From positions 62,001 to 126,000 of the forward strand of contig JADKKI010000023.1 of NCBI GenBank assembly GCA_016720595.1: 64,000 nucleotides of DNA, written 5' to 3'. Origin of the DNA: Myxococcales bacterium. GTDB taxonomy: Bacteria; Myxococcota_A; Polyangia; Haliangiales; Haliangiaceae. Shown here one piece after another: positions 55,582 to 64,000 of this stretch (positions are counted from its first letter, which is position 1; each line of letters begins with the position of its first letter). The notes under the pieces are model-generated. The model was given only the letters and a program-made list of their open reading frames with translations, did no database searches and was not told the origin of the DNA. Position numbers and translations under genes: made by a program.

Positions 55582-57252
55582 TCAGGCGCGGCGTCGAACC
55601 ATGGCGAGCGCGAACAGCACGGCCGCGAGAGCGCCCGCGATGATCGCCGCGTACAGCATCCACACCGGTCGGCCCGGTGTCCCGCCCGAGCTCGAGCTCG
55701 CCGCGGCGCTCTGGGCGGGGGCGTAGTCGGGCTCGAGAGCCACGGCCTTGCGGAAGTCCGGGCCGCCGTCCTTGCCCTGCGCCTCGAGCGCCTTGCCGAG
55801 GGCGTAGTGGTGCGCCGCGAGGGCGTGCACGGCGCCTGCGCCCTTGGGATCGAGGCCGTGCGCCTTGGAGTACGCGGCCGCGGCATCGGCCCACGCCTGC
55901 TTCTCCTCGAGCTGCTTGCCCCACGCCGCGTAGATCACCGCCATCCCCTCGCGCTCGCCGCGCTGCGGGTTCGCCGCGAGCAGGCGATCGAGCATGCCGG
56001 TGGCGCCGGCCAGATCGCCCGCATCGGCCTTGGCCTTCGCTGCTGACCACTGGCTGGCATCCTGCTGCTTGCGCTGGCCGTCGTAGAACTCGAACAGGCG
56101 CTTGGTCAGATCCTCGAGGTCGACCTTCACCGTCTTCGACGTCTTCTCGTAGTCGTCGAGCGTGGGATCGTCGAGAGGGTAGTCCTCGTGCAGCAGCTCG
56201 TTGGCCGAGGTGCGCAGCTCGTTGTCCGCGAGCTCGCGATAGGTCAGCCACAGCGGCTTCTCCTTCTTCGTCAGCTTGCCGCCCGGCAGCTGGAGCTTCT
56301 TCTTCGGCGCGGGTGGCGGAGGAGGACCCGTGATGTAGTCCATCCAGGCGGCGCGGGCCGCGGCGCGCACGCGCGGTGCGTCGTCGTTGACCTTGCTCCA
56401 CACCGCGTGAACGGCCTCGCGCAGCTTCGTCGACTGGAAGGTCTCGAGGATCGCGATCGTCAGGAGCTCGTTCCCCGCGGCGGAGGCGAGCGCCTTGCCC
56501 GGCTCCTGGCGATCGAGTCGCTCGAGCTGCCAGGTCGCGTAGCGCTTGCGATCGTAGTTCTTCGCCTGCGACTCGCGGGTCAGCGATGGGATCGACTGCG
56601 GATCCATCTTGCGCAGGTAGCGACCGCACTCGTCGCGATAGATCATCGTCTCGGTGTAGAACGCCGCCTCGAAGATCGGCTGCGCCGCCGCGATGTCGCG
56701 GGTCGCCGCGAGCGCGCGGATCGCGGCGTCATCGGCGAGCACCTCGCCCACGCCGGCCATCGCCGGATCGAGCGCGAGGAGCTGGGTCAGCCAGTCGAGC
56801 TCGTCGTCGGCCTTGCGCTCTTTGGCGCTCTGCCGCTCGGGCGTGTTGAACTTGCCGGTCTTGTCGGGGACCTGCGCCTTGATCTCGTGGAGCACGTTGC
56901 GGCGCTCCTCGATCGAGGCGGTGTGCGGGCGTGCGAGCCACTCGCCGATCGCGGGGATCGCCTGCGGCGCGAGCGTCATCAGCTCCTTGATCGCGGCCTC
57001 GCGCGCGGCCTTGTCGGGGCCGGCGACGATCTTCTCGAGGGCCGCCTTGACCTTCGCGTCCTCGGGGCCGGGCGCGCGCGGTGGGGCAGGGGCAGGGTCG
57101 GGCTTGGCGTCGGCCGACTTTTTGTCGCCCTTGTCGCCCTTGTCGGTCTTGTCGCCTTTGGTCGCCTTCTTGTCCTTCTTGTCGGCGGCCGCATCACGCG
57201 GGCCGCTCGCGACCGTGGTCGCGAGGAGCAGGAGGACGAGGGTGCGCCGCAT
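55582..57252 (-). CDS. Exported HEAT/TPR-type protein with C-terminal membrane anchor
   Basis: The 556-residue protein has a signal peptide (MRRTLVLLLLATTVASG), a Lys/Asp/Gly-rich linker (KKDKKATKGDKTDKGDKG), a long helical HEAT-like domain (about 90-340), a TPR region (WSAAKAKADAGDLAGATGML; AYSKAHGLDPKGAGAVHALA) and a C-terminal membrane helix (WMLYAAIIAGALAAVLFALA). ATG 57252 is chosen over the upstream in-frame start because it directly precedes the signal peptide. The topology places the repeats outside the cytoplasm. No specific function. Confidence 0.78.
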   Translation of the reverse strand: MRRTLVLLLLATTVASGPRDAAADKKDKKATKGDKTDKGDKGDKKSADAKPDPAPAPPRAPGPEDAKVKAALEKIVAGPDKAAREAAIKELMTLAPQAIPAIGEWLARPHTASIEERRNVLHEIKAQVPDKTGKFNTPERQSAKERKADDELDWLTQLLALDPAMAGVGEVLADDAAIRALAATRDIAAAQPIFEAAFYTETMIYRDECGRYLRKMDPQSIPSLTRESQAKNYDRKRYATWQLERLDRQEPGKALASAAGNELLTIAILETFQSTKLREAVHAVWSKVNDDAPRVRAAARAAWMDYITGPPPPPAPKKKLQLPGGKLTKKEKPLWLTYRELADNELRTSANELLHEDYPLDDPTLDDYEKTSKTVKVDLEDLTKRLFEFYDGQRKQQDASQWSAAKAKADAGDLAGATGMLDRLLAANPQRGEREGMAVIYAAWGKQLEEKQAWADAAAAYSKAHGLDPKGAGAVHALAAHHYALGKALEAQGKDGGPDFRKAVALEPDYAPAQSAAASSSSGGTPGRPVWMLYAAIIAGALAAVLFALAMVRRRA

Positions 57253-57326
57253 CCGGGATGACGTAGCCAATCGCCGAGAATCACGCAAGTCGGGGATCAG
57301 ACGCCCAGGACGGGGCGCGGATTCCG

Positions 57327-57770
57327 TCAATGCAGTCGCTCGGGTGCGATCGGGTCGCCGACGTCGATGAACTCGAGGAACCGGAGGCCGATCGCGCGGC
57401 TCGATGCCGCCTCGCCCGTGCCCGCGAAGTTCAGGTAGTGGTGGTGCTTGACCTCGGCGCGGGCGACGATCTCGTCGATCAGGTCATCCGCACGCGTGTG
57501 CTGGAAGTGCACCGTCACCACGGTGCCCAGCGGCGGCGCGTAGCTCATCTCGACGAGGATCCCGCCGGCGGAGACGTTGCGAGCGATCGCGACGGCCTCT
57601 CCATAGAGCTCCGATCCGATGACCACCAGGAAGGCCTTATCGAAGCGCATATGGACGCGCTTCTCGCGGGTGCCCACATCGAGGGGCTCGGCCGGGATCG
57701 CGCGCTGGGGGTTGGGCCGACTGTCCTCGAGGACGTGGGCGAGATCCGGTAACGGTTCACGGCGCTTCAC
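57327..57770 (-). CDS. PilZ-domain protein
   Basis: The 147-residue protein has the PilZ pattern: an RExR-like pair near residue 35 (TREKRVHMRFDKAF) followed by ARNVSAGGILVEM (the [D/N]xSxxG motif) and GTVVTVHF. PilZ domains bind cyclic di-GMP and modulate motility or polysaccharide systems; the Arg pair here is RxxxxR-like rather than the strict RxxxR, so binding needs testing. It probably starts at ATG 57770, very near the predicted promoter, which would give an almost leaderless transcript. Confidence 0.82.
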   Translation of the reverse strand: MKRREPLPDLAHVLEDSRPNPQRAIPAEPLDVGTREKRVHMRFDKAFLVVIGSELYGEAVAIARNVSAGGILVEMSYAPPLGTVVTVHFQHTRADDLIDEIVARAEVKHHHYLNFAGTGEAASSRAIGLRFLEFIDVGDPIAPERLH

Positions 57771-57777
57771 AGAAGTA

Positions 57778-57807
57778 ATGATCGCGAGTTGCGGGTGATG
57801 AAGTCAA
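57778..57807 (-). promoter_or_regulatory. Possible promoter for the PilZ-domain gene
   Basis: On the minus strand TTGACT (57807-57802) and GATCAT (57783-57778) are 18 bp apart, in the most AT-rich part of this region. The start codon at 57770 lies only 7 bp downstream of the -10. Confidence 0.35.
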
Positions 57808-57874
57808 AAATCTCACCTTATCCTACATCGCGATGGATCTGGCTCAGCCCCCCTCGCTTCGCTAGGCTCACGCG

Positions 57875-58684
57875 GTGCGGTTCACCCTTGGCCTGATCCT
57901 CCTGCTCGCGACCGCGGGCGTGGCCGGAGCCAAGCCTTCGAACCCGGCGTTCCTCGGGATCGGGATGCAGGACCTTCGGGTCAGCGGTCCATGCCTGATC
58001 ACGGAGGTCACGCGCGGCAGTGGTGCGAAGGCCGCGGGCCTGCGCAAGGGCGACCTGCTGCACTCGATCGACGGCAACCCGGTCGTCAACTGCGATGCCG
58101 TGCTGAAGGTCGTGCAGGGGCATCAGCCCGGCGACACGATCTCGATCGGCGTCGTGCGCCTCGATCGCGTGGTCACCGTCAACGCCGACCTGGTGTCGCG
58201 CGACGAGATCCTGCGCCGGCGCCTCGTCGGTCAGCCGATCGTCGCGACGGATCTGTTCGGCGTCGACGATCAGCGCTCGGTGGATCTCAGCTCGCTGCGC
58301 GGCAAGACCGCGATCGTCGGCTGGTTCGATGCGAAGCGCTGCAGCGACTGCACGGCGGTGTTCGGCAAGCTCGGAGACTGGGCGCGGGCGCAGGTGGGCA
58401 AGGGCGGCTTCCCGCCGATGCCGCTCGCGGTCACCGTGGGTCAGCGCGACCAGGCCAAGCAGACCACGCCGATCGGTCTCGGCGTGCCGCTCGCGCTCGC
58501 GGAGCCCGCGGTGTACGAGGAGCTCACGGTCGGTGATGGCGAGCGCATCAACTTCATGGTGATCGATTGCCGGGGCGTGGTGCAGTACGTCGCCCCGATC
58601 TTCCCCAACGGCGATGACACCGACGCGGCGATCGACGAGCTGTTCGCCGCGGCCGAGCAAGCGTCGCGTCGGTCCTCGAAGTGA
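57875..58684 (+). CDS. Exported PDZ-thioredoxin-fold fusion protein
   Basis: The 269-residue protein has a signal peptide (LGLILLLATAGVAGA), an N-terminal PDZ domain (ITEVTRGSGAKAAGLRKGD, LLHSIDGNPV), and a C-terminal thioredoxin-like domain with a CxxC pair in FDAKRCSDCTAVFGK. The order PDZ then thioredoxin fold is unusual. It may be a periplasmic redox or substrate-presenting protein. It starts at GTG 57875, and its stop overlaps the GTG of the gamma-carbonic-anhydrase-like gene (GTGA). Confidence 0.82.
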   Translation: MRFTLGLILLLATAGVAGAKPSNPAFLGIGMQDLRVSGPCLITEVTRGSGAKAAGLRKGDLLHSIDGNPVVNCDAVLKVVQGHQPGDTISIGVVRLDRVVTVNADLVSRDEILRRRLVGQPIVATDLFGVDDQRSVDLSSLRGKTAIVGWFDAKRCSDCTAVFGKLGDWARAQVGKGGFPPMPLAVTVGQRDQAKQTTPIGLGVPLALAEPAVYEELTVGDGERINFMVIDCRGVVQYVAPIFPNGDDTDAAIDELFAAAEQASRRSSK

Positions 58685-59196
58685 TCCGCGGCGTCCTCGG
58701 CAAGCAGCCCGTGCTCGGGCAGCGGGTGTTCGTGGCGGAGACCGCGGCCGTGGTCGGCGATGTCGAGCTCGGCGACGATGCGAGCGTCTGGTATGGCACG
58801 GTGATCCGCGCCGACCTGATGCCCGTCCGGATCGGCGCGCGAACCAACCTCCAGGACAACACCGTCATCCACGTCACCGCGGGGCGGTTCGGCACGACGA
58901 TCGGCGCCGATTGCACGATCGGCCACAACGCCATCATCCACGCCTGCATCGTCGAGGATCTCTGCCTGATCGGCATGGGCGCGATCATCCTCGACGGGGC
59001 GAAGATCGGGCGCGGGAGCCTCGTGGGTGCAGGTGCGCTCGTGACACCCGGCACCGACATCCCGCCCGACAGCCTGGTGATCGGATCACCCGCGAAGGTG
59101 AAGCGCTCGATCAACGACAAGGAGCGGGAGCAGATCCTCTACGGCGCCGCGCACTATGTCGAGCTGAGCCGTCGGTACCTTGCAGAGGGTGCCTGA
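58681..59196 (+). CDS. Gamma carbonic anhydrase-family hexapeptide-repeat protein
   Basis: The 171-residue left-handed beta-helix protein matches the YrdA/CaiE/gamma-CA family: SVWYGTVIRADLMPVRIG, TNLQDNTVIHV, IGHNAIIHACIVEDLCLIG, and LVVIGSPAKVKR-like end (SLVIGSPAKVKRSI). The three metal-ligand His residues of the family are represented by His in VIHV, GHN and IHAC, so a metal site is likely. Carbonic anhydrase activity is proven for only some members. GTG 58681 overlaps the preceding stop. Confidence 0.93.
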   Translation: MIRGVLGKQPVLGQRVFVAETAAVVGDVELGDDASVWYGTVIRADLMPVRIGARTNLQDNTVIHVTAGRFGTTIGADCTIGHNAIIHACIVEDLCLIGMGAIILDGAKIGRGSLVGAGALVTPGTDIPPDSLVIGSPAKVKRSINDKEREQILYGAAHYVELSRRYLAEGA

Positions 59197-59262
59197 TCCT
59201 CGGTACCTTCGATCGTCGGGGATGAAGTGTCGGCGGGGTCCGACGTCTACTTCGATGACGAG

Positions 59263-60150
59263 ATGATCCGGACGAGCGCAGTCGGCTTCCTGATGCTCCG
59301 CGTGCTCGCGGTGGCGACCGCGTTGTTGATCGTGTTCCGCGCCATGCCGGCGTACGCCGACAACGTCAGCGAGCTGATCAAGCAGCTCGACGATGACTCC
59401 GACAAGGTCCGCCTCGCGGCCACGGTCAACCTGACCAAGCTCGGCGATCAGAAGGCGATCCTTCCGCTCGTCAAGGTCGTCGGCAACGACAGCGACAAGG
59501 ATGTTCGCGGCGCGGCGGCCGTGGCGCTCGGCAAGCTCGTCGATGCGAACACGAAGTCGAGCATCAAGAACCTCGTGATCAACACGCTGAAGAAGGCCGA
59601 AGCCAACGACGCGAGCAGCTTCGTGAAGCAACAGGCGACCAAGTCGCTCGCCGCGCTCGGCGCCGGAGGTGGCTCGACAGGGCAGGCACCGCCGACGACC
59701 GGCAAGAACGGCATCTACGTCAACGTCGGGCCGATGTCGTCGAAGACGGGTGACGCGGCGGCGGATTCGAAGATGCGACCGGTGATGGTCAAGGTCTCGA
59801 CCCAGACCCTGACCAAGGTGGCCAGCTCGATGGCGACCTCGTGGACCGGCGGGGTCCCGACCTCGGCCCAGCTCAACCAGAAGGGGTTCCAGGGGTTCTA
59901 TGTGGACGGAACCCTGAACGAACTCAAGGTCACGACGGATGGCACGGTTTCCTGTAAGATCAGCATGTTGCTCGCGAGCTTCCCGGACAAGAGCGTGTTC
60001 GGGTTTCTCAACGGAGGCGCCAAGGTCCAGGGTGGGAAGTCGGCCAAGGACGTCGCCTTGTCCAGTGACGATTGTGTCAGTGCGGTCGTCGAAAGCTTGA
60101 TCGCGACCAAGATTGTCCCGACGATCAAGACCAAGGCCGGAATCCCGTGA
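59263..60150 (+). CDS. Exported HEAT-repeat protein
   Basis: About 295 residues. A signal peptide (FLMLRVLAVATALLIVFRAM to AYA) precedes two to three HEAT-like repeats (LIKQLDDDSDKVRLAATVNL; VVGNDSDKDVRGAAAVALGK), a Gly-rich linker and a beta-rich C-terminal domain with one Cys pair. Start uncertain: ATG 59263 gives the most sensible signal peptide; GTG 59227 would add an acidic N-terminus. The stop overlaps the next gene (GTGA). No specific function. Confidence 0.78.
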   Translation: MIRTSAVGFLMLRVLAVATALLIVFRAMPAYADNVSELIKQLDDDSDKVRLAATVNLTKLGDQKAILPLVKVVGNDSDKDVRGAAAVALGKLVDANTKSSIKNLVINTLKKAEANDASSFVKQQATKSLAALGAGGGSTGQAPPTTGKNGIYVNVGPMSSKTGDAAADSKMRPVMVKVSTQTLTKVASSMATSWTGGVPTSAQLNQKGFQGFYVDGTLNELKVTTDGTVSCKISMLLASFPDKSVFGFLNGGAKVQGGKSAKDVALSSDDCVSAVVESLIATKIVPTIKTKAGIP

Positions 60151-61127
60151 ACGCCAAGTCTCAAACCCCAGCTGCTGGAGGCGCCCCTGGTGCCGGAGGC
60201 GGCGGTGGTGCGCCCAAGGGGTACAAGCGGAGCTGGAAGAACCTTCTCATCAACAAGAAGTACCAGCTCCAGTTCACGTTGTTCATGGTCGGGCTGTCGA
60301 CGCTGCTGATGGCCAGCCTCGGCCTGTGGGTGATGAAGGTCGCGAACGAGACCACCACGGTCAGCATGGCGAGCGTGCGCGGTACGCCGTGTCCCAAGGT
60401 CCCGGCGCTCGTCGAGAGCGCTGCGCCCGACGAGGATGCGCCCGTCGTTCCGATGAAGCTCCCCGAGGAGCCCGTCGATGGCACGGCTCCGAGCGACACG
60501 CCGGCTCCCGCACCGGCGAGCGATCCGGCCCCCGCGTCCGAGCCGCCCGCAGCGGGCAGCGCCGCGGGCAGTGGCAGCGTCGTGGGCAGTGGTAGCGCCG
60601 CGCCCGAGGAGCCGCCCCGCACACGCACCAAGGTGGTGATGGACGAGAGCTCGATGACGATGATCCCGACCGTCATCAAGGTCCCGGAGGACTTCGGCCA
60701 GAAGGTCGTCGCGCGCTGGACGTGCGAGATGCGTCTCGGCGGCGAGATCAACTCGCTCGAGAGCGGTCGGCTGTTGATCCTCTACGTGTTGATCGGCACG
60801 GGCCTCCTGCTCGTGGTCGGCCTCGCGTTCTACGGCATCAAGATGACCCACAAGGTCGCGGGCCCGCTGTTCAAGGTGAGCCTCTACCTCGCCAAGATGC
60901 AGCAGGGCAGGTTCGACAAGGTGTGGAACCTCCGCAAGGGTGATCAGCTGGTCGATTTCTACGAGCACTTCAAGACCGCCCACGCGGGCGTGGTGACGAT
61001 GGAGAAGGCCGACCTCGTGAAGCTCAAGGCCGTGATCGCTGCGGCCGAGAAGGCAGGGGCCGGCGAGCACGCGACCATCGTCGAGCTGCGCGAGATCGTC
61101 GCTCGCAAGGAGAAGGCCATTGAGTGA
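60147..61127 (+). CDS. Two-helix membrane protein with HAMP-like segment, copy 1
   Basis: The 326-residue protein has a cytoplasmic Gly/Pro-rich N-terminus, KNLLINKKYQLQFTLFMVGL leading into a first membrane helix (about 33-60), a periplasmic Pro/Ala/Ser/Gly-rich region with a poorly conserved sequence, a second helix (about 210-230) and a HAMP-like end (THKVAGPLFKVSLYLAKMQQGRF). No signalling output domain follows. The next gene is a shorter paralog. GTG 60147 overlaps the preceding stop. It may be a regulatory partner of another receptor. Confidence 0.82.
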   Translation: MNAKSQTPAAGGAPGAGGGGGAPKGYKRSWKNLLINKKYQLQFTLFMVGLSTLLMASLGLWVMKVANETTTVSMASVRGTPCPKVPALVESAAPDEDAPVVPMKLPEEPVDGTAPSDTPAPAPASDPAPASEPPAAGSAAGSGSVVGSGSAAPEEPPRTRTKVVMDESSMTMIPTVIKVPEDFGQKVVARWTCEMRLGGEINSLESGRLLILYVLIGTGLLLVVGLAFYGIKMTHKVAGPLFKVSLYLAKMQQGRFDKVWNLRKGDQLVDFYEHFKTAHAGVVTMEKADLVKLKAVIAAAEKAGAGEHATIVELREIVARKEKAIE

Positions 61128-61800
61128 TCCCACGGCCGCAACGGGCGCTCCGTCGGGTCCCCCGCCGGGCCCGCGTCCTCGCTACAAGCGCAAGCTGTCG
61201 AACTACCTGCTCGACAAGAAGCTGCAGCTTCGCTACGTCCTGCTCGTCACGATCCTCTCGGGCGTGATCGCGGGCGCGCTCGGCTATCTGATCTATCAGC
61301 AGAAGCGGGCGGCCTCGGAATCGATCGAGAAGGATCTGCAGGCGCTGACCCAGGCCGACGCGACCCAGGAGGACTTCCAGGAGCACGTCGCCTCGGGGCT
61401 CCAGTCCGAGGACCGTGCGCTGGTCTACAAGATGGCCGGCGTTGGCATCGGCCTCGTCGTGATCCTGTCGCTGTACCTCCTGATCATGACCCACAAGGTC
61501 GCGGGGCCGCTCTACAAGGTCTCGATGTACTTCGATCGGATGGCGGTCGGAAGGCTCGGTGTCGTCACACCCCTGCGTCAGGGCGACATGCTCCAGGACT
61601 TCTATCTCAACTTCAAAGACATGCACGACGCGGTGAGAGCCCGCGCGCAGGCCGACGCGTCGGCCCTCGAGAAGGCGCTCGAATCCCTCCGGGACTCGAA
61701 GAACCAGGCCGACTATCGCGGCGAGGCACGCGCGCAGTTCGACGAGGCGCTCGACGAGCTCGAGAAGCACCTGACCGAGCGCAAGAAGCAGCTCGCCTGA
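61120..61800 (+). CDS. Two-helix membrane protein with HAMP-like segment, copy 2
   Basis: The 226-residue paralog of the preceding protein shares NYLLDKKLQLRYVLLVTILSG, a short extracytoplasmic loop, and THKVAGPLYKVSMYFDRMAVG at the HAMP-like position, then a C-terminal coiled coil (EALDELEKHLTERKKQLA). TTG 61120 is the start: it is preceded by AAGGAG at seven bases and overlaps the upstream stop. Again no output domain is present. Confidence 0.82.
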   Translation: MSDPTAATGAPSGPPPGPRPRYKRKLSNYLLDKKLQLRYVLLVTILSGVIAGALGYLIYQQKRAASESIEKDLQALTQADATQEDFQEHVASGLQSEDRALVYKMAGVGIGLVVILSLYLLIMTHKVAGPLYKVSMYFDRMAVGRLGVVTPLRQGDMLQDFYLNFKDMHDAVRARAQADASALEKALESLRDSKNQADYRGEARAQFDEALDELEKHLTERKKQLA

Positions 61801-61836
61801 TCGCAACCGCGGCCCGAGCCGCCTGTCCCCGGAGCG

Positions 61837-62175
61837 ATGGATGCTGTTCGCGCGTGGATCTCGCCGGCCCTCGTGGCGCTCGCGCTGGTGACCCTTGCGG
61901 CACCGCAGCCCGCCCGCTCGGAGGACCCAGCCGCCGCCGACCAGCTCGTCGTGGCACGCGCAGAGTCTGCGCTGTATCGATCGGCGATCCTCGCGCTCGA
62001 GATGCGACTTCAGCTGATGGATCTCCGGATCGCAGAGTTGCTGAGGAGAGTCGACGTGCGCAGCGTCGGCGCCTGCATCATCCCGTGGAGCCACCCCCTC
62101 GACCTCGGACCTTCGGCGCCGGTCTCTCTAGAGGCTGCGTGCGTGGAGAACCCGCTCGCCGTCGGCTGCAAGTGA
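61837..62175 (+). CDS. Small exported protein with CxxNPLAxGC tail
   Basis: The 112-residue protein has a signal peptide (ALVALALVTLAAPQPARS), a short helical region (LEMRLQLMDLRIAELLRRV) and a C-terminal tail ACVENPLAVGCK. The tail matches those of the two coiled-coil membrane proteins at 32111-33801 (CQDNPLAKGC, CKKNALARGC), despite no other similarity. A third Cys lies in VGACIIPW. Function unknown. Confidence 0.75.
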   Translation: MDAVRAWISPALVALALVTLAAPQPARSEDPAAADQLVVARAESALYRSAILALEMRLQLMDLRIAELLRRVDVRSVGACIIPWSHPLDLGPSAPVSLEAACVENPLAVGCK

Positions 62176-62221
62176 GGCGCGACGCCCACCGCGGGAACGC
62201 CATCGGATATCATCTCGCGCG

Positions 62222-64000
62222 ATGGCAACCGCCGCTGCGCTGCTCGAGCTCGGTGATCGCTACTGGGCGCTCGGGCTCCCCGCGGCCGCGAAGAGCGCCC
62301 TCGGCCGCGCCCTGGCCGCGACCGACGATGCGGCGCCCGCACTCCGCCTGACCGATCTGGCGCTCGCGCAGGGAGACAGCGCCAGCGCGCGACGCTTCGC
62401 GACGGAGGCTGCCAAGCGCGCACCCGGCCCCGCGACGAAGATCCTGCTCGGGCGCGCGCAGCTCGCGAGCGGCGAGATCGCAGCGGCGCGGATGAGCTTC
62501 GGTGCCGCCCTCGATGCGCCGAAGATCGCGCCGTGGGATCGCGCCCGCGCGCACCTCGAGCTGTCGAGAGCGTCGGCCTCGCAGAGCGATCCCTCGGGCG
62601 CAGCGGCGCAGGCCGCGGCCGGCTTCGAGGCGGCGCTGACCGCGGCGGTCGGCAGCGTGGCGCCCGATGCCCTGACCCTTCTCGAGGAGCTCGCGTCGGC
62701 CGTGGTCGCACACGGACGCAGCGCAGATGTCACCGCCAGCCTCGAGGTCGCGAAGGACTCGGCCGGCCGGAGGATGTGCGCGGCTGCGCTGCTGTCGGCG
62801 CGACACGCGGCGGGCGATCGCGCGGTCACCGATGCGGTCATCGATGCCGAGCTCGCGGCCCTCGAGGCCGCGGCGCCTAGTGCGGCGCTCCGCCTGCGCC
62901 GGCTCGAGCGCCGGACCCGCAAGCTCGCCACCATCGAGCGCGATGCGCTGCTCGGCGAGCTCGATGGGCTGATCCACGCCTCGGCGGCCGAGCCCCTCAC
63001 GCCGGTGGATCGTGCGCGGCTGTGGTTCCTCTACGGAGCGCTGTGCGCGGATGACCTCGCCACGCGCGACCGCGCCGAGGACGCATATCGCAAGGGCCTC
63101 GCGTTCCAGCCCGGGCATACGGCCGCGGCCTGCCGGCTCGCGCTGCTGATGTTCGATCGCGGTGATCAGGCCGGTGCCCTCGCCGAGATCGAGCGCGCGC
63201 TGCGCATCGATGCGAACCATGGTCTCGCCTGGCGCAACGCTGCCCGGATGCTCGATGCACAGTCGCCGAGCCTCGGCGTGATCGTGGGGCGGCTCCTCGA
63301 TGCGGCGAACCCTGGCGCGGGGAGCGCGGCAGGGAGCGTGGCGCCGCGCCTGGTGACGGCCACGGCCGAGGTCGTGCGCCAGGACGTGATCGCTGGCGTC
63401 TATGCGCACGGTCATCGGGTCAAGAACCTGCTCGGTATCATCGGTGCGCGTACGCGGAGCGCGCGCAAGCTCGCCGCCGAGGGCGACGTGCACGATCGCC
63501 TGAAGGATCTCGAGGCGGATGTCACCGCCCTCTACGAGGAGTGGGCGCAGTACCTGCGCTCGATGCAGGCGCCCACCCCGACGGTGGAGCTGGTGTCGCT
63601 CCCACCGCTGCTGCACGAGGTGGTGCTCGCCGCGCAGGCGCGCACGCAACAGGTGCCGATCGCCCTCGAGACCACCGCGGGCCTGCCCGACGTGCGCGGC
63701 GATCGCATGTTGCTCCGCGAGGCGCTGCTCAACATCGTCTCCAATGCGGCGGAGGCGTGCGCGGCCGCCGGTGGCGGTGAGGTCCACGTCCGCGTCCGTG
63801 CGATCAGCTCGCCGGGCGCGAGCACCGCGCCGCTCGTCGAGCTCCTCGTGGCCGACACAGGGCCGGGAATCCCGCGTGCGTACCTCGGCAGGCTGTTCGT
63901 GCCGGGCTTCACCACCAAGGAGACCGGCTCTGGTGTGGGCCTCGCGATCGCCGAGCGCGTGGTCAGCGCGCATCACGGCCGCATCACGGTGGATTCGGAG
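62222..64000 (+). CDS. TPR-containing sensor histidine kinase (3' partial)
   Basis: The frame starts at ATG 62222 and is open to the window end. The N-terminal ~390 residues are helical TPR-like repeats (YWALGLPAAAKSALGRALAA; RAEDAYRKGLAFQPGHTAAA). A phosphoacceptor-like His lies in AHGHRVKNLLGIIG, and a GHKL ATPase follows with N-box LLREALLNIVSNAAEAC, G1 VADTGPGIP, F-box LFVPGFTTK and G2 GSGVGLAIAERVV. It lacks membrane helices, so it is probably a cytoplasmic kinase sensing through the TPR part. The C-terminal end is outside the window. Confidence 0.88.
   Translation, partial: MATAAALLELGDRYWALGLPAAAKSALGRALAATDDAAPALRLTDLALAQGDSASARRFATEAAKRAPGPATKILLGRAQLASGEIAAARMSFGAALDAPKIAPWDRARAHLELSRASASQSDPSGAAAQAAAGFEAALTAAVGSVAPDALTLLEELASAVVAHGRSADVTASLEVAKDSAGRRMCAAALLSARHAAGDRAVTDAVIDAELAALEAAAPSAALRLRRLERRTRKLATIERDALLGELDGLIHASAAEPLTPVDRARLWFLYGALCADDLATRDRAEDAYRKGLAFQPGHTAAACRLALLMFDRGDQAGALAEIERALRIDANHGLAWRNAARMLDAQSPSLGVIVGRLLDAANPGAGSAAGSVAPRLVTATAEVVRQDVIAGVYAHGHRVKNLLGIIGARTRSARKLAAEGDVHDRLKDLEADVTALYEEWAQYLRSMQAPTPTVELVSLPPLLHEVVLAAQARTQQVPIALETTAGLPDVRGDRMLLREALLNIVSNAAEACAAAGGGEVHVRVRAISSPGASTAPLVELLVADTGPGIPRAYLGRLFVPGFTTKETGSGVGLAIAERVVSAHHGRITVDSE

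Overview
The window is very GC-rich, densely packed DNA, and most neighbouring genes overlap by ATGA or GTGA. It looks chromosomal and comes from a myxobacterium-like deltaproteobacterium (Myxococcota). The reasons are the number of lipoproteins, two Hanks-type Ser/Thr kinases, a thrombospondin-type-3 repeat lipoprotein, FG-GAP and Kelch surface lipoproteins, a chemosensory operon with unusual outputs, and large multihaem cytochromes. The lineage is inferred from gene content; no rRNA is present. I see no insertion sequence, prophage or CRISPR array.

Layout. 3-5688 (+) holds the end of an unknown gene and then a phosphoswitch module: a membrane PP2C/SpoIIE phosphatase, a Ser/Thr kinase fused to a sulfatase-modifying-factor (FGE-like) domain, a small SiaC/STAS-like protein and an RsbW-like ATPase. 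5666-16787 (-) is an overlapping operon read from high to low coordinate: chemoreceptor, CheR-STAS, CheA-REC, a triple-receiver adenylyl cyclase, CheB, then proC, a DUF167 gene and a Kelch-type lipoprotein. No free CheW or CheY is seen, so a cyclic nucleotide is the likely output. 16840-19738 (-) encodes a three-subunit flavin/iron-sulfur amine-oxidase-like enzyme. 19834-21780 (+) is a multi-pass membrane protein with repeat-rich tails.

21870-28605 is a lipid-transport (Mla/MCE) region: two MlaD-like proteins and a Bcp peroxiredoxin on +, facing two complete MlaE/MlaF pairs and a TPR lipoprotein on -. 28606-31993 (-) holds threonine aldolase, an exported unknown, a YbhN-type membrane protein and a PHP-type phosphatase. 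32111-33801 (+) is a tandem pair of coiled-coil membrane paralogs. 33838-41920 holds surface lipoproteins, a second Ser/Thr kinase and a TerB-like protein.

42079-42252 (+) is a 57-residue peptide with a double-glycine leader-like N half, preceded by a cluster of symmetric DNA elements. tRNA-Cys lies at 42953-43024 (-). 43087-49288 (-) is a striking operon: a 15-haem-motif lipoprotein, a beta-barrel outer-membrane protein, an 18-haem-motif exported cytochrome, a second small beta-barrel and a lipoprotein. It is the best candidate in the window for an unreported system, a porin-cytochrome electron conduit.

49305-64000 holds housekeeping and exported genes: methyltransferase, TPR lipoprotein, aspartate kinase, GDPD, PDZ proteins, thymidylate kinase, PilZ protein, gamma-carbonic-anhydrase-like protein, HEAT protein, two HAMP-like membrane paralogs, and a TPR-histidine kinase cut by the window end.

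Three conserved genes (cheB, cheA and aspartate kinase) are split by one clean frameshift each, and an mlaF gene carries a compensating pair. All lie in GC-repeat or homopolymer contexts, so sequencing error is a serious alternative to real decay.
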